Positions 11,366 through 21,848 of a DNA stretch of 47,067 nt are shown here, piece by piece; positions within the stretch are counted from its first letter, which is position 1, and every line of letters begins with the position of its first letter. Source of the DNA: Variovorax boronicumulans NBRC 103145. GTDB lineage: Bacteria > Pseudomonadota > Gammaproteobacteria > Burkholderiales > Burkholderiaceae_C. The stretch is taken from positions 1-47,067 of the forward strand of contig NZ_BCUS01000043.1 in the NCBI RefSeq assembly GCF_001591345.1, in the 5' to 3' direction. The translations under genes were made by a program, and so were the position numbers. The notes beneath the pieces were generated by a model, which saw only the letters and a program-made list of their open reading frames with translations, did not search any database and was not told where the DNA came from.

Positions 11366-12442
11366 TTATTTCCAGATGTTGAACGGCGTCTGCATCCAGC
11401 CACCGACCACGACCAGCCACACCAGGGTGACGGGAATGAAGATCTTCCAGCCCAGACGCATGATCTGGTCGTAGCGGAAGCGCGGGAACGTCGAGCGCAC
11501 CCACAGGAACATGGTGACCACGCAGAAGGTCTTCAGGCCCAGCCAGATCCAGCCCGGAATGAAGCTCAGGAACTCGAACGGCGGCAGCCATCCACCGAGG
11601 AACAGCACCACGGTCAGGATCGAGACGAGCCACATGTTGGCGTACTCGGCCAGGAAGAACATCGCGAAGCTCATGCCCGAGTACTCGATCATGTGGCCGG
11701 CCACGATTTCGGATTCGCCTTCCACCACGTCGAACGGGTGGCGGTTGGTTTCGGCGAGACCCGAGATGAAGTACACGACGAAGATCGGCAGCAGCGGCAG
11801 CCAGTTCCACGAGAGGAAGCCCAGCCCCAAGTCATGGAACATGCCCTTGCCCTGCACCGTCACGATGTCGGACATGTTCAGGCTGCCCGTGACCATCAGC
11901 ACCACGACGAAGCAGAAGCCCATCGCGATTTCGTAGCTCACCATCTGTGCCGAGGCGCGCAGTGCGCCCAGGAAGGCGTACTTCGAGTTCGACGCCCAGC
12001 CGGCGATGATCACGCCGTACACCTCGAGCGAGGTGATGGCCATCACGAACAGCAGGCCGGCGTTGATGTTGGCCAGCGCCACGTCGGGACCGAAGGGAAT
12101 CACGGCCCATGCGGCCAGCGCCGGCATGATGGTCATGATCGGGCCGAGCAGGAACAGGCCCTTGTTGGCGACCGTCGGAAGGATGATTTCCTTGGTCATC
12201 AGCTTGAGCGCGTCGGCGATCGGCTGCAACAGGCCCAGCGGCCCGATGCGGTTCGGTCCCACGCGGATCTGCGTGAAACCGATGGCCTTGCGTTCCCACA
12301 GCGTGAGGTACGCCACGGCCAGCATCAGCGGGATCACGACGACGATGATCTTGATCAGCGTCCAGACCACGGGCCAGACGACGGACGTCCACCAGCCTGC
12401 GGCGACCAGCCCCTGGCCGAAGCCATGAATTGCGTCGATCAT
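11366..12442 (-). CDS. nuoH: NADH-quinone oxidoreductase subunit H
   Basis: 358-residue membrane subunit (eight or nine helices) that forms most of the quinone chamber. The conserved loops E-R-K-A-I-G-F-x-Q-I-R-x-G-P-N-R (about residues 50-67) and [15 protein letters not shown] (about 229-245) are intact. The start overlaps the nuoG stop by 4 bases. Confidence 0.97.
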   Translation of the reverse strand: MIDAIHGFGQGLVAAGWWTSVVWPVVWTLIKIIVVVIPLMLAVAYLTLWERKAIGFTQIRVGPNRIGPLGLLQPIADALKLMTKEIILPTVANKGLFLLGPIMTIMPALAAWAVIPFGPDVALANINAGLLFVMAITSLEVYGVIIAGWASNSKYAFLGALRASAQMVSYEIAMGFCFVVVLMVTGSLNMSDIVTVQGKGMFHDLGLGFLSWNWLPLLPIFVVYFISGLAETNRHPFDVVEGESEIVAGHMIEYSGMSFAMFFLAEYANMWLVSILTVVLFLGGWLPPFEFLSFIPGWIWLGLKTFCVVTMFLWVRSTFPRFRYDQIMRLGWKIFIPVTLVWLVVVGGWMQTPFNIWK

Positions 12443-14604
12443 GCCAGGGCCTCCTCGGCACGAGCGGGTGCGGCCTGTGCGCTGTTGCGCGCGTCGGCGG
12501 TCAGCTGCAGCGACGGTGCGCGGCGCACGATCGAGTCGAGCTGGTAGATGCTCGCGACCACGGGCGCAGCCACGGCGCCGCTGGCCGCGACGGCCTTGGC
12601 AGAGGTGGCGTTGCTCAGCGCATTCGCCGGCACGGTGCCCTTGTCACCGACGGTGGCCAGCACCTCGGCGGTCGATTCGAAGGCGAAGCCCGGCAGGCCG
12701 AGCAGGTTCGCCAGCACGCGCAGCACCTTCCACGCCGGACGCGTTTCGCCTTGCGGCTTCACGACGGCATGGAAACCCTGCAGGCGGCCTTCGGCATTGA
12801 CGAAGGTGCCGGGCGTTTCGGTGAACGGGGCGATGGGCAGCAGCACGTCGCTGAACTCGAGGTTGGCCTTGAATGGGCTCAGCGTGACCACCATCTGCGC
12901 ATTGCCGATGACATCGGCGGCGGCAGCACCGGCGGCCGAGTCGAACACCGGCTCGGTGTTCAGCAGCAGCACGGCCTTGAGGCCGGAGCTGGCAGCGAGC
13001 ATGCGGCCGGCATCGAGGCCGCCGTTCTGCGGGAAGGCGCCGACGAGCTGTGCGCCCACGGTGTTGCCCGCTTCGGTCAGGTAGCCGACGGTGGCGCCGG
13101 TTTGTGCGCCGATCCAGTTCGCCAGGGCCAGCAGGCTGCTGGCTTGCGCGTGGTGCGCGGCGGCATTGCCGAGCAGGATGGCCTTGCGCTCGCCGCTCAG
13201 CAGCGAGGCTGCGATGGCTTGCGCGGTAGCGTCAGGTGCGTTCTTCGGTGCCAGCGGCGCGGTAGCGCCGTTGGTCTGGCCGATGGCCGCAGCCACGGCG
13301 GCCAGCGCCTCGACCCACTGGTCGGCCTCGACGATCGACGCTTGCGCCACGTCGATGGCCCAGGCACCGCGGTCGGCCATGAGGCTGGACGAGGTGATCA
13401 CCGACAGCGCGGCGCCCTTGCGCACGGCCTGGCGGATGCGCTGTGCGAACAGCGGGTGTTCCTTGCGCAGGTTCGAACCGACGACCAGCGCGCGCTGCAC
13501 TTGCGTGAGCGATGCGATCGAGGTGCCGAGCCAGCGCACGCCTTCGAAGGCCGAGAACTCGGCGTTGCGCAGGCGGTAGTCGATGTTGTCGCTGCCCAGT
13601 TCACGCGTAAGCATGGCGGCGAGCTGCAGCTCTTCGAGCGTGCTGTGCGGGCTGACCAGCGTGCCGATGCTTTGCGCACCGTGGTCGGTCTTGATCTGCT
13701 TGAGGCCGTTGGCAACGTACTCGAGCGCCGTCTGCCAGTCGACCTGCTGCCATTGGCCGCCCTGCTTCAGCATGGGCTGCGTCAGGCGTTCCGTGCCGTT
13801 GAGCGCTTCGTACGAGAAGCGGTCGCGGTCGGCGATCCAGCATTCGTTGACGTCTTCGTTCTCCAGCGGCACCACGCGCATCACGCGGTTGTTCTTGACC
13901 TGGACGATCAGGTTGGCACCGGTGGAATCGTGCGGGCTCACCGACTTGCGGCGCGACAGTTCCCAGGTGCGGGCGCTGTAGCGGAAGGGCTTGCTCGTGA
14001 GCGCGCCGACCGGGCAGATGTCGATCATGTTGCCCGACAGCTCGGAGTCGACCGAGTCGCCGAGGAAGGTTTCGATTTCGGAGTGCTCGCCGCGGTGCGA
14101 CATGCCCAGCTCCATCACGCCGGCCACTTCCTGGCCGAAACGGACGCAGCGCGTGCAGTGGATGCAGCGGCTCATTTCTTCCATGCTGATCAGCGGGCCG
14201 ACGTCCTTGTGGAACACGACGCGCTTTTCTTCTTCGTAACGCGAAGAAGAACCGCCGTAGCCCACGGCCAGATCCTGCAGCTGGCACTCGCCGCCCTGGT
14301 CGCAGATGGGGCAGTCCAGCGGGTGGTTGATCAGCAGGAACTCCATGACGGACTGCTGGGCCTTGATGGCCTTGTCGCTCTTGGTGCGAACGATCATGCC
14401 CTGCGTGACGGGCGTGGCGCAGGCCGGCATCGGCTTGGGCGCTTTTTCCACGTCGACCAGGCACATGCGGCAGTTGGCCGCGATGCTGAGTTTCTTGTGA
14501 TAGCAGAAGTGCGGAATGTACGTGCCCGCCTTTTCGGCCGCATGCATCACCATGCTGCCTTCGGTCACTTCGACCTTCTTGCCGTCGAGTTCGATTTCGA
14601 TCAT
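12439..14604 (-). CDS. nuoG: NADH-quinone oxidoreductase subunit G
   Basis: 721-residue peripheral subunit. An N-terminal [2Fe-2S] domain carries [15 protein letters not shown] at about 34-48. It is followed by H-C-T-R-C-V-R-F-G and D-I-C-P-V-G-A-L with their [4Fe-4S] ligands, and [10 protein letters not shown]. The rest is a molybdopterin-oxidoreductase-like fold that in complex I holds no molybdenum. Its length is shorter than the roughly 900 residues of the E. coli protein. It starts 20 bases after nuoF. Confidence 0.96.
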   Translation of the reverse strand: MIEIELDGKKVEVTEGSMVMHAAEKAGTYIPHFCYHKKLSIAANCRMCLVDVEKAPKPMPACATPVTQGMIVRTKSDKAIKAQQSVMEFLLINHPLDCPICDQGGECQLQDLAVGYGGSSSRYEEEKRVVFHKDVGPLISMEEMSRCIHCTRCVRFGQEVAGVMELGMSHRGEHSEIETFLGDSVDSELSGNMIDICPVGALTSKPFRYSARTWELSRRKSVSPHDSTGANLIVQVKNNRVMRVVPLENEDVNECWIADRDRFSYEALNGTERLTQPMLKQGGQWQQVDWQTALEYVANGLKQIKTDHGAQSIGTLVSPHSTLEELQLAAMLTRELGSDNIDYRLRNAEFSAFEGVRWLGTSIASLTQVQRALVVGSNLRKEHPLFAQRIRQAVRKGAALSVITSSSLMADRGAWAIDVAQASIVEADQWVEALAAVAAAIGQTNGATAPLAPKNAPDATAQAIAASLLSGERKAILLGNAAAHHAQASSLLALANWIGAQTGATVGYLTEAGNTVGAQLVGAFPQNGGLDAGRMLAASSGLKAVLLLNTEPVFDSAAGAAAADVIGNAQMVVTLSPFKANLEFSDVLLPIAPFTETPGTFVNAEGRLQGFHAVVKPQGETRPAWKVLRVLANLLGLPGFAFESTAEVLATVGDKGTVPANALSNATSAKAVAASGAVAAPVVASIYQLDSIVRRAPSLQLTADARNSAQAAPARAEEALA

Positions 14605-14624
14605 GTCTGTGTTTCTTCTCGCAC

Positions 14625-15965
14625 TCAGGCCTTGACGGGCGCCGTCGGGACGTGACCCGGGATCAGGGCCTCGAACTCATGGCGGAAGTGCTTGATCATG
14701 GCGCGCACGGGCATGGCTGCCGCATCGCCGAGCGCACAGATGGTGCGGCCCATGATGTCGCCGGCCACGGAGTCCAGCAGCTGCATGTCGCTGGGCTTGC
14801 CCTGGCCGTTGTGGATGCGGTCCACCACGCGGTAGAGCCAGCCCGTGCCTTCGCGGCAGGGGGTGCACTGGCCGCAGGACTCGTGCATGTAGAAGTACGA
14901 GAGGCGCTTGAGCGACTCGACCATCGACCGCGTGTCGTCCATGACGATCACGGCGCCCGAACCGAGCATGGAACCGGCTTTAGCGATGGAGTCGTAGTCC
15001 ATGGTGCAGGCCATCATGATGTCGGCCGGCAGCACCGGCGACGATGAGCCGCCGGGAATCACGGCCTTGAGCGTGCGGCCCTTGCGCACGCCGCCGGCCA
15101 GCTCGAGCAGCTTGGAGAACGGCGTGCCCATCGGCACTTCGTAGTTGCCGGGCAGCTCGACGTCGCCGCTCACCGAGTAGATCTTGGTGCCGCCGTTGTT
15201 CGGCTTGCCGCACTCGAGGTAGGCCTGGCCGCCGTTGCGGATGATCCAGGGCACCGCCGCGAAGGTCTCGGTGTTGTTGATGGTGGTCGGCTTGCCGTAC
15301 AGGCCGAAACTGGCCGGGAACGGCGGCTTGAAGCGCGGCTGGCCCTTCTTGCCTTCGAGCGACTCGAGCAGCGCGGTTTCTTCGCCGCAGATGTAGGCAC
15401 CGAAGCCGTGGGCGGCGTGCAACTGGAAGTTGTACGTGCTGCCCATGATCTTGTCGCCGAGATAGCCAGCGGCACGTGCCTCTTCAAGGGCGGCCTCGAA
15501 GCGGTCGTAGCTCTGGAAGATCTCGCCGTGGATGTAGTTGTAGCCCACGCTGATGCCCATCGCATACGCGGCGATGGCCATGCCTTCGATCACGATGTGC
15601 GGGTTGAACTGCAGGATGTCGCGGTCCTTGCACGTACCGGGCTCGCCTTCGTCCGAATTGCAGACGAGGTACTTCTGGCCCGGGAACTGCCGGGGCATGA
15701 AGCTCCACTTCAGACCGGTCGGGAAACCCGCGCCGCCACGGCCGCGCAGGCCCGAGGCCTTCACCTCGGCAATCACCTGGTCGGGCGTGAGGCCCTCGGT
15801 GAGGATCTTGCGCAGCGCCTGGTAGCCGCCGCGCGCTTCGTAGTCGGCCAGGTGCCAGTTGGTGCCGTCCAGGCCTGCATAGATCTGAGCGCCGATGTGG
15901 CGGTCATGGAAGCAGGTCTGGACACCAGTGGCCCGGAATTGCGAGAGAACCTGTTCGGGCGTCAT
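14625..15965 (-). CDS. nuoF: NADH-quinone oxidoreductase subunit F (NADH/FMN site)
   Basis: 446-residue NADH-binding subunit. [13 protein letters not shown] (about 73-85) binds NADH and [14 protein letters not shown] lies at about 185, and the [4Fe-4S] cluster N3 uses [12 protein letters not shown] plus a later Cys. The ATG at 15965 ([10 protein letters not shown]) shares one base with the nuoE stop (TGATG), so the two are translationally coupled. The frame stays open further upstream only through nuoE. Confidence 0.97.
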   Translation of the reverse strand: MTPEQVLSQFRATGVQTCFHDRHIGAQIYAGLDGTNWHLADYEARGGYQALRKILTEGLTPDQVIAEVKASGLRGRGGAGFPTGLKWSFMPRQFPGQKYLVCNSDEGEPGTCKDRDILQFNPHIVIEGMAIAAYAMGISVGYNYIHGEIFQSYDRFEAALEEARAAGYLGDKIMGSTYNFQLHAAHGFGAYICGEETALLESLEGKKGQPRFKPPFPASFGLYGKPTTINNTETFAAVPWIIRNGGQAYLECGKPNNGGTKIYSVSGDVELPGNYEVPMGTPFSKLLELAGGVRKGRTLKAVIPGGSSSPVLPADIMMACTMDYDSIAKAGSMLGSGAVIVMDDTRSMVESLKRLSYFYMHESCGQCTPCREGTGWLYRVVDRIHNGQGKPSDMQLLDSVAGDIMGRTICALGDAAAMPVRAMIKHFRHEFEALIPGHVPTAPVKA

Positions 15966-16507
15966 CACGAAGCCTCCCCTGGCTTGGCACTGCGCAAACC
16001 GTCGATGAGCTGGTCGAGCTTGTCGTTGCTCATGAAGCTGCACATGGTGCGGTCGTTGACCAGCATCACGGGCGAATCGGCGCAGGCGCCCAGGCATTCG
16101 CTCTGCTGCAGCGTGAACAGGCCGTCGGCCGTGGTCTCGCCCATCTTGATGCCGAGCTTCTTCTCGAGGTGCACGAGCGCGGTGACGCCGTCGCGCAGCT
16201 GGCACGGCAGGTTGGTGCACACGTTGAGCTTGAACTTGCCCACCGGATGCTGGTTGTACATGTTGTAGAAGGTCGTCACTTCATGCACGGCGATGGGCGC
16301 CATGCCGAGGTAGGCGGCGATCTCGCGCTCGCGCTGCACGCTCACGAAGCCTTCGTCCTGCTGGACGATGGCCAGGCAGGCCATCACGGCCGACTGCTTG
16401 CCGGCTTCGGGGTACTTCGCGACCTCGCGCGCAAAGCGCTCGAGGATGGCAGCCTTCAACGGCGCCGAGGGCGCCGCGTCATGGTGATGGGTTGAGGAAG
16501 TCGTCAT
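15965..16507 (-). CDS. nuoE: NADH-quinone oxidoreductase subunit E ([2Fe-2S])
   Basis: 180-residue thioredoxin-like subunit with cluster N1a ligands Cys97, Cys102, Cys138 and Cys142, in C-T-N-L-P-C and E-C-L-G-A-C. A short His-rich N-terminal tail precedes the conserved helical region. It lies 10 bases after nuoD and shares one base with nuoF. Confidence 0.97.
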   Translation of the reverse strand: MTTSSTHHHDAAPSAPLKAAILERFAREVAKYPEAGKQSAVMACLAIVQQDEGFVSVQREREIAAYLGMAPIAVHEVTTFYNMYNQHPVGKFKLNVCTNLPCQLRDGVTALVHLEKKLGIKMGETTADGLFTLQQSECLGACADSPVMLVNDRTMCSFMSNDKLDQLIDGLRSAKPGEAS

Positions 16508-16517
16508 TCGCTCTTTC

Positions 16518-17771
16518 TCACCTGTCGATTTCGCCGAACACGATGTCCATCGTGCCGATCACCGCGACAGCGTCGGCGATCATGTGGCCGCGCGACATTT
16601 CGTCGAGGGCAGCGAGGTGCGGGAAGCCCGGGGCGCGGATCTTCAGGCGGTACGGCTTGTTGGCGCCGTCGCTCACGAGGTAGATGCCGAACTCGCCCTT
16701 GGGATGCTCGACGGCGGCATACGCCTCGCCTTCGGGCACGTGGAAGCCTTCGGTGAAGAGCTTGAAATGGTGGATCAGCTCCTCCATGTTCGCCTTCATC
16801 GATTCGCGCGCCGGCGCGGCGACCTTGTGGTTGCTGGTGATGACCGGACCCGGATTCACGCGCAGCCATGCCGAGCACTGCTGGATGATCTTGTTGGCCT
16901 GGCGCATTTCTTCCACGCGAACCAGGTAGCGGTCGTAGCAGTCGCCGGTCTTGCCCACGGGCACGTCGAACTGCATCTGGTCGTAGACGTCGTAGGGCTG
17001 CTTCTTGCGCAGGTCCCATTCGACGCCCGAGCCGCGCAGCATCGGGCCGGTGAAGCCCAGGTTCAACGCGCGCTCCGGCGTGACCACGCCGATGCCCACG
17101 GTGCGCTGCTTCCAGATGCGGTTGTCGGTGAGCAGCGTCTCGTACTCGTCGACCATCTTCGGGAAGCGCTTGCAGAAGTCGTCGATGAAGTCCAGCAGCG
17201 AGCCCTGGCGGTTCTCGTTGAGCTTCTCGATGGCCTTCGCATTCTTGATCTTGCTGACCTTATACTGCGGCATCGAATCCGGCAGGTCGCGGTAGACACC
17301 GCCCGGGCGGAAGTACGCCGCGTGCATGCGCGCGCCGGACACGGCCTCGTACATGTCAAACAGGTCTTCACGCTCGCGGAAGCAGTAGATGAGCATGTTC
17401 ATCGCGCCGCAATCCAGACCGTGCGCACCGAGCCACAGCAGGTGGTTCAGCAGGCGGGTGATCTCGGCGAACATCACGCGGATGTACTGCGCGCGGATCG
17501 GCACATCGAGGCCCATCATCCGCTCGATGGCGAGGCAGTAGGCGTGCTCGTTGGACATCATCGACACGTAGTCGAGGCGGTCCATGTAAGGCAGCGACTG
17601 GATGAAGGTGCGCGATTCGGCAAGCTTCTCGGTCGCGCGGTGCAGCAGGCCGATGTGGGGGTCGGCACGCTGGATCACTTCGCCGTCCAGCTCGAGCACC
17701 AGGCGCAGCACGCCGTGTGCTGCGGGGTGCTGGGGACCGAAGTTGAGTGTGTAGTTCTTGATTTCGGCCAT
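16518..17771 (-). CDS. nuoD: NADH-quinone oxidoreductase subunit D
   Basis: 417-residue quinone-site subunit of complex I with the hydrogenase large-subunit fold. The start [20 protein letters not shown] carries the conserved quinone-pocket histidine. E-K-L-A-E-S-R-T and L-L-R-G-S-G-V-x-W-D-L-R are also present. The ATG at 17771 lies 5 bases after the nuoC stop. The open frame continues further upstream only as a shadow of nuoC. Confidence 0.97.
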   Translation of the reverse strand: MAEIKNYTLNFGPQHPAAHGVLRLVLELDGEVIQRADPHIGLLHRATEKLAESRTFIQSLPYMDRLDYVSMMSNEHAYCLAIERMMGLDVPIRAQYIRVMFAEITRLLNHLLWLGAHGLDCGAMNMLIYCFREREDLFDMYEAVSGARMHAAYFRPGGVYRDLPDSMPQYKVSKIKNAKAIEKLNENRQGSLLDFIDDFCKRFPKMVDEYETLLTDNRIWKQRTVGIGVVTPERALNLGFTGPMLRGSGVEWDLRKKQPYDVYDQMQFDVPVGKTGDCYDRYLVRVEEMRQANKIIQQCSAWLRVNPGPVITSNHKVAAPARESMKANMEELIHHFKLFTEGFHVPEGEAYAAVEHPKGEFGIYLVSDGANKPYRLKIRAPGFPHLAALDEMSRGHMIADAVAVIGTMDIVFGEIDR

Positions 17772-17776
17772 ATCTG

Positions 17777-18388
17777 TCAGTGCAAACCGCCGCCGTAGTT
17801 GTCTTCGCGGATCACGCGCGGCGTGATTTCGCGCGGCTCGATCGAGACCGGCTGGTAGACCACGCGCTTCTGCTCTTCGTCGTAGCGCATTTCGACGTGA
17901 CCCGACACCGGGAAGTCCTTGCGGAACGGGTGGCCGATGAAGCCGTAGTCGGTCAGGATGCGGCGCAGGTCGTCGTGGCCATCGAAAACGATGCCGTACA
18001 GGTCGAAGGCTTCGCGCTCGAACCACGTGGCAGCGCTCCAGACGGGCTGGAGCGAGTCGATCACGGGCAGGTCTTCGCTGGTCGCGAACACCTTCAGGCG
18101 CACGCGCTGGTTGAGGCTCACGGAGAGCAGGTGCGAGACGACGCCGTAGCGTTCGCCCTGCCACTCGCCTTCGCGGTAGTCGGAATAGTCCATGCCACAC
18201 AGGTCGATCAGCTGCTCGAAACGGCAGCCGGGCGCATCGCGCAGCAGCAGCGCCGCATCGATGTAGTCGGCAGCGCTGACCACGACGGTCACTTCTTCGA
18301 GCGCGATCGTCACGCTCTTGGCCTTGGCGCCGAGCGTCTCGGCAATGGTGGCGCGCAGCACCTCCGGCGAAATTGCAAAGTCAGTCAT
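17777..18388 (-). CDS. nuoC: NADH-quinone oxidoreductase subunit C
   Basis: 203-residue peripheral subunit (30-kDa family) with [19 protein letters not shown] and [19 protein letters not shown]. The start at 18388 ([10 protein letters not shown]) leaves a 13-base gap to nuoB with a purine-rich stretch upstream. The alternative start at 18415 would overlap nuoB by 14 bases and adds residues not typical of the family. Confidence 0.95.
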   Translation of the reverse strand: MTDFAISPEVLRATIAETLGAKAKSVTIALEEVTVVVSAADYIDAALLLRDAPGCRFEQLIDLCGMDYSDYREGEWQGERYGVVSHLLSVSLNQRVRLKVFATSEDLPVIDSLQPVWSAATWFEREAFDLYGIVFDGHDDLRRILTDYGFIGHPFRKDFPVSGHVEMRYDEEQKRVVYQPVSIEPREITPRVIREDNYGGGLH

Positions 18389-18401
18389 CGTCGGCAATCT
18401 C

Positions 18402-18881
18402 TCAGGCGCGGGCAATGGTGTTGGTGCGGCGAATCTTCTGCTGCAGCTGGATCACGCCGTACAGCAGCGCTTCAGCGGTGGGCGGGCAACCCGGCACATA
18501 GACGTCGACCGGCACGATGCGGTCGCAGCCACGCACCACGGAATAGCTGTAGTGGTAGTAACCACCGCCGTTCGCGCAGGAGCCCATCGAGAGCACCCAG
18601 CGCGGCTCGGGCATCTGGTCGTAGACCTTGCGCAGCGCCGGCGCCATCTTGTTGCACAGCGTGCCGGCCACGATCATCAGATCGGACTGGCGCGGGCTGG
18701 GACGGAACAGCATGCCGAAACGGTCGATGTCGTAGCGGGCAGCGCCCGCGTGCATCATTTCGACCGCACAGCATGCGAGGCCGAACGTCATCGGCCAGAG
18801 AGATCCGGTCTTCGCCCAGTTCACGACCGAGTCGTAGGTCGTGGTGACGAAGCCTTCTTTGAGAACGCCTTCAATGGCCAT
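18402..18881 (-). CDS. nuoB: NADH-quinone oxidoreductase subunit B (cluster N2)
   Basis: 159-residue subunit that holds cluster N2, the direct electron donor to quinone. The ligands Cys37, Cys38, Cys102 and Cys132 are all present, in [13 protein letters not shown] and P-G-C-P-P. It starts 15 bases after nuoA. Confidence 0.97.
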   Translation of the reverse strand: MAIEGVLKEGFVTTTYDSVVNWAKTGSLWPMTFGLACCAVEMMHAGAARYDIDRFGMLFRPSPRQSDLMIVAGTLCNKMAPALRKVYDQMPEPRWVLSMGSCANGGGYYHYSYSVVRGCDRIVPVDVYVPGCPPTAEALLYGVIQLQQKIRRTNTIARA

Positions 18882-18896
18882 CGTGTAGCTTCCTTG

Positions 18897-19256
18897 TCAT
18901 TCCCAGTCGAGCGCGCCTTTTTTCCACTCGTAGACGAAGCCCACGACGAGGATGGCGAGAAAGATCATCATGGCCCAGAAGCCAACAGCGCCGATTTCCT
19001 TGAGCGCAATGGCCCACGGAAAGAGAAAGGCAATCTCGAGATCGAAGAGGATGAAGAGAATCGCGACGAGGTAATAGCGCACGTCGAATTTCATGCGCGC
19101 ATCCTCGAAGGCTTCGAAGCCGCACTCGTAGGGCGCGTTCTTCGCAGCATCGGGCCGATTGGGCCCGAGGATGTATCCGATGACTTGCGGGGCGACGCCT
19201 ACGCCGACCCCGACCAAAATGAACAAAAGGACGGGAAGGTAGGAATCGAGGTTCAT
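18897..19256 (-). CDS. nuoA: NADH-quinone oxidoreductase subunit A
   Basis: 119-residue three-helix membrane subunit, first gene of the 14-gene nuo operon. Y-E-C-G-F-E (about 47-52) and [15 protein letters not shown] are the family hallmarks. The ATG at 19256 gives the usual length. An in-frame GTG at 19280 would place the start inside a strong hairpin and is less likely. A tRNA-Leu gene precedes it on the same strand. Confidence 0.96.
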   Translation of the reverse strand: MNLDSYLPVLLFILVGVGVGVAPQVIGYILGPNRPDAAKNAPYECGFEAFEDARMKFDVRYYLVAILFILFDLEIAFLFPWAIALKEIGAVGFWAMMIFLAILVVGFVYEWKKGALDWE

Positions 19257-19277
19257 CGAGAAATTTTCACCGCTTGC

Positions 19278-19318
19278 CACCGACAGAAGAGCCTCTGGAA
19301 AGAGATCTTCTGTCGGTG
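19278..19318 (-). promoter_or_regulatory. Perfect 13-bp hairpin between tRNA-Leu and nuoA
   Basis: CACCGACAGAAGA (19278-19290) is the exact reverse complement of TCTTCTGTCGGTG (19306-19318). An inner stem CTCT (19293-19296) with AGAG (19301-19304) closes on GGAA. It starts 5 bases after the encoded CCA of the tRNA and ends 21 bases before the nuoA ATG. There is no U-tract, so it is more likely a tRNA 3' processing or mRNA 5' stabilising element than an intrinsic terminator. Confidence 0.55.
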
Positions 19319-19323
19319 AGATT

Positions 19324-19408
19324 TGGTGCGGTCGGCGAGACTCGAACTCGCACAGCTTTCGCCACTACCCCCTCAAGATAGCGTGTCTACCAATTTCACC
19401 ACGACCGC
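19324..19408 (-). tRNA. tRNA-Leu (anticodon GAG), CCA encoded
   Basis: The 85-base sequence starts GCGGTCGTGG and folds into a class II cloverleaf. The 7-bp acceptor stem closes on GACCGC-A-CCA. The anticodon stem CTATC/GGTAG holds the loop TTGAGGG with anticodon GAG. A variable arm and the T-loop sequence GTTCGAGTC are present. It sits between secG and nuoA, the usual betaproteobacterial place. Confidence 0.95.
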
Positions 19409-19490
19409 GGTTTTTTAACTGTCCAGATGGCATGAGGTGCCGTTGAGGCATTTGGCTTTCTGAACAGATTTAGAGTTTACCCTGAAATGA

Positions 19491-19511
19491 AGCCGTTTCT
19501 CACGAACGGCT
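19491..19511 (-). terminator. Hairpin downstream of secG
   Basis: AGCCGTT (19491-19497) and AACGGCT (19505-19511) form a 7-bp stem with a 7-base loop, 17 bases after the secG stop. On the minus strand the stem is followed by TTCATTT, a weak U-rich tail. A modest intrinsic terminator for tpiA-secG is possible. Confidence 0.4.
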
Positions 19512-19528
19512 GCATGAAAACAACCTGA

Positions 19529-19942
19529 TTACTTGGCCGGAATCTGGCCGGTGCCCGAAACGGGTGCCACAGGCGCCGAAGCCGCCTTGGCAGGTGCTGC
19601 CGCAGCGGGGATTTCGCCCGCAGCGCCAGTCGTCGCAGGAGCGACCGGTACAGCAGGCGCCCCCACGGCTGCGCGCTCCAGCAGGCTGCCGCCGCCCGCA
19701 GGACGTGCGTGGCTGAAGTAAGCCAGCAGCAGCGTGCAGGCGAAGAACACCGCAGCCAGCACGGCCGTGGTGCGCGAGAGGAAGTTGGCACTGCCGCTGG
19801 CGCCGAACAGGCTGCCCGCACTGCCGCTGCCGAAGGCCGCGCCCATGTCGGCACCCTTGCCGTGCTGGATCAGGATCAGGCCGATCATTGCCAGCGCCGC
19901 CAGCATTTGCACGCCGACCAGAAGATTGAGGACCACGTTCAT
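19529..19942 (-). CDS. secG: Preprotein translocase subunit SecG
   Basis: 137-residue auxiliary subunit of the SecYEG translocon. Two membrane helices (about 3-22 and 57-77) flank the conserved cytoplasmic G-K-G-A-D-M-G-A-A-F-G-S-G-S-A loop. The C-terminal 55 residues are Ala/Pro-rich low-complexity sequence and longer than in E. coli. It is 38 bases after tpiA. Confidence 0.95.
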   Translation of the reverse strand: MNVVLNLLVGVQMLAALAMIGLILIQHGKGADMGAAFGSGSAGSLFGASGSANFLSRTTAVLAAVFFACTLLLAYFSHARPAGGGSLLERAAVGAPAVPVAPATTGAAGEIPAAAAPAKAASAPVAPVSGTGQIPAK

Positions 19943-19980
19943 TCGTTCTTACTCCTAAGTGATGGCTGCCGTTGCCGCAA

Positions 19981-20745
19981 TCAGCGTGCAGCGGCAGAAA
20001 TGATCTGCAGAAAGTCGGGCGCCTTGAGCGAGGCGCCGCCGATGAGGCCGCCGTCGATGTCGGCCTGCGCCAGCAGTTCGGCGGCATTCGCCGCGTTCAT
20101 GCTGCCGCCGTACAGAATCTTGATGCCCGCGGCGTGTTCGCTCGCGGCATGGTGCAGTTGCGCACGCAGCACGGCATGCACCGCCTGCGCCTGTTCGGGC
20201 GAAGCCGTCTTGCCCGTGCCGATGGCCCAGACCGGTTCGTAGGCCACGACGATCTCGCTGATGCAGTGGCCATTCACATGGATCACCGCGGCCAGCTGGC
20301 GCTTGACGATCTCTTCGGTCTGCCCTGCTTCGCGCTGTGCCAGCGTCTCGCCGACGCAGACGATCGGCGTGATGCCGTTCGCCAGCGCCGCCGCCGTCTT
20401 CGCGGCCACGGCATCGTCGGTTTCGCCGTGGTACTGGCGACGCTCCGAATGACCGACGATGGCATAGCGCACGCCGAAATCCTTCAGCATCGCCGCCGAC
20501 TGCTCGCCGGTGAATGCACCTTGCGGGTGCGCCGAGATGTCCTGCGCACCGAGGGCCAGCGACGGCGTGCCCGCCAGCAGCGATTGCAGCTGGGCAAAGT
20601 ACGGCGCAGGCGCGCACAGCGCGACACCGCAGGCTGCAGGGCTGGCGGCCAGCCCTTGCTGCAAGGCCTTCACCAGCGCCTCGTTGGCGGCCAGGCCGCC
20701 ATTCATCTTCCAGTTGCCGGCAATCAGTTTCTTGAAGGTTGTCAT
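19981..20745 (-). CDS. tpiA: Triosephosphate isomerase
   Basis: 254-residue glycolytic enzyme that interconverts dihydroxyacetone phosphate and glyceraldehyde 3-phosphate. A-G-N-W-K-M-N-G holds the catalytic Lys, G-H-S-E-R-R the electrophilic His, and [11 protein letters not shown] the catalytic Glu with loop 6. The C-terminal G-G-S-M-N-A-A-N phosphate site is present. The ATG at 20745 has GGTGAAGA upstream; an in-frame TTG at 20766 overlaps the preceding gene and is not needed. Confidence 0.97.
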   Translation of the reverse strand: MTTFKKLIAGNWKMNGGLAANEALVKALQQGLAASPAACGVALCAPAPYFAQLQSLLAGTPSLALGAQDISAHPQGAFTGEQSAAMLKDFGVRYAIVGHSERRQYHGETDDAVAAKTAAALANGITPIVCVGETLAQREAGQTEEIVKRQLAAVIHVNGHCISEIVVAYEPVWAIGTGKTASPEQAQAVHAVLRAQLHHAASEHAAGIKILYGGSMNAANAAELLAQADIDGGLIGGASLKAPDFLQIISAAAR

Positions 20746-20759
20746 CGCGTTGTTCGTCT

Positions 20760-21758
20760 TCACCAAGTCAGCACGATCTTGCCGATGTGCTGGTTCGATT
20801 CCATCAGCGCGTGAGCCTGGGCCGCGCCGCTGGGCTCACCTGCTGCCGCATAGGTGCTGTGGATCACGGGCTTGACCGCGCCGCTTTCGAGCAACGGCCA
20901 GACCTTTTCACGCAAAGCCTTGGCGATGGCACCCTTGAACGCCACCGGCCGCGGACGCAGCGTCGAGCCGGTGATCGTGAGCCGACGACGCAGCACGAGG
21001 CCCGCGTTGATCTCACTCTTCACACCGCCCTGCACCGCAATGATCACCAGCCGGCCGTCTTCGGCCAGGCACTCGACCTCGCGCGCCACGTAGTCGCCCG
21101 CCACCATGTCGAGCACCACGTCCACGCCCTTGCCGCCCGTGAGCTGCTTCGCCACTTCGACAAAATCGCTCGTGCGGTAGTTGATCGCGTGGTCGGCGCC
21201 GAGTTTCAGGCAGGCTTCGCACTTGTCGTCGCTGCCGGCCGTGACGATCACGGTCGCACCGAGCGCCTTGGCGATCTGGATCGCCGTGACGCCGATGCCG
21301 CTGGAGCCGCCCTGGATCAGCAGGGTCTCGCCCTTTTGCAGGCGGCCGCGCTCGAACACATTGCTCCAGACGGTGAAGAAGGTCTCGGGCAGCGAGGCCG
21401 CCTCGACGTCGCTCCAGCCCTTGGGCACCGGCAGGCATTGCGCCACGGGCGCCACGCACAACTCGGCGTAGCCGCCACCGGCGACCAGCGCGCACACGCG
21501 GTCGCCGACCTGGAAGCCCGCGTCGGCCAACGCCTTGGCGTCGCCCGACACGATCTCGCCGGCCACTTCGAGGCCCGGCAGGTCGGAGGCGCCGGGCGGC
21601 ACGGGGTAGTGCCCCATCCGCTGCAGCACGTCCGGGCGATTCACGCCGCTGGCCGCCACGCGGATCAGCAGCTCACCCTCACCCGCCACCGGGTCGGGAC
21701 GCGCAGCGACGCGCAGCACCTCGGGGGCGCCGTACGAAGTGATCTCAATGGCTTTCAT
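20760..21758 (-). CDS. NAD(P)H-quinone oxidoreductase (zinc-free MDR superfamily)
   Basis: 332-residue member of the quinone reductase branch of the medium-chain dehydrogenases, of the PIG3/QorA type. [10 protein letters not shown] and the cofactor motif [14 protein letters not shown] (about residues 149-162) are clear, and zinc-binding cysteines are absent. Predicted to reduce quinones with NADPH. It is 14 bases from tpiA and follows pnp, so it may share a transcript with both. Confidence 0.92.
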   Translation of the reverse strand: MKAIEITSYGAPEVLRVAARPDPVAGEGELLIRVAASGVNRPDVLQRMGHYPVPPGASDLPGLEVAGEIVSGDAKALADAGFQVGDRVCALVAGGGYAELCVAPVAQCLPVPKGWSDVEAASLPETFFTVWSNVFERGRLQKGETLLIQGGSSGIGVTAIQIAKALGATVIVTAGSDDKCEACLKLGADHAINYRTSDFVEVAKQLTGGKGVDVVLDMVAGDYVAREVECLAEDGRLVIIAVQGGVKSEINAGLVLRRRLTITGSTLRPRPVAFKGAIAKALREKVWPLLESGAVKPVIHSTYAAAGEPSGAAQAHALMESNQHIGKIVLTW

Positions 21759-21776
21759 GGGGGTCTCCGAGGCTCG

Positions 21777-21838
21777 GATGCCCGCACGGGGCGGGCATCA
21801 CCACTGTCCACGCGAGAGGCGACGGCACAGGCCGTCGC
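21777..21838 (-). terminator. Two tandem GC hairpins after pnp
   Basis: GATGCCCGC (21777-21785) pairs with GCGGGCATC (21791-21799), and GCGACGGC (21819-21826) pairs with GCCGTCGC (21831-21838). Both are perfect stems with short loops in the 90-base gap between pnp and the quinone reductase gene. Neither has a U-tract. They could act as transcript-end stabilisers or as a partial terminator. Confidence 0.4.
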
Positions 21839-21848
21839 GCCTCACTGC

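Noticed and set aside
19257..19280. GTG at 19280 as the nuoA start
   Set aside because: It would add eight non-conserved residues and put the start codon in the hairpin; the ATG at 19256 gives the family length.
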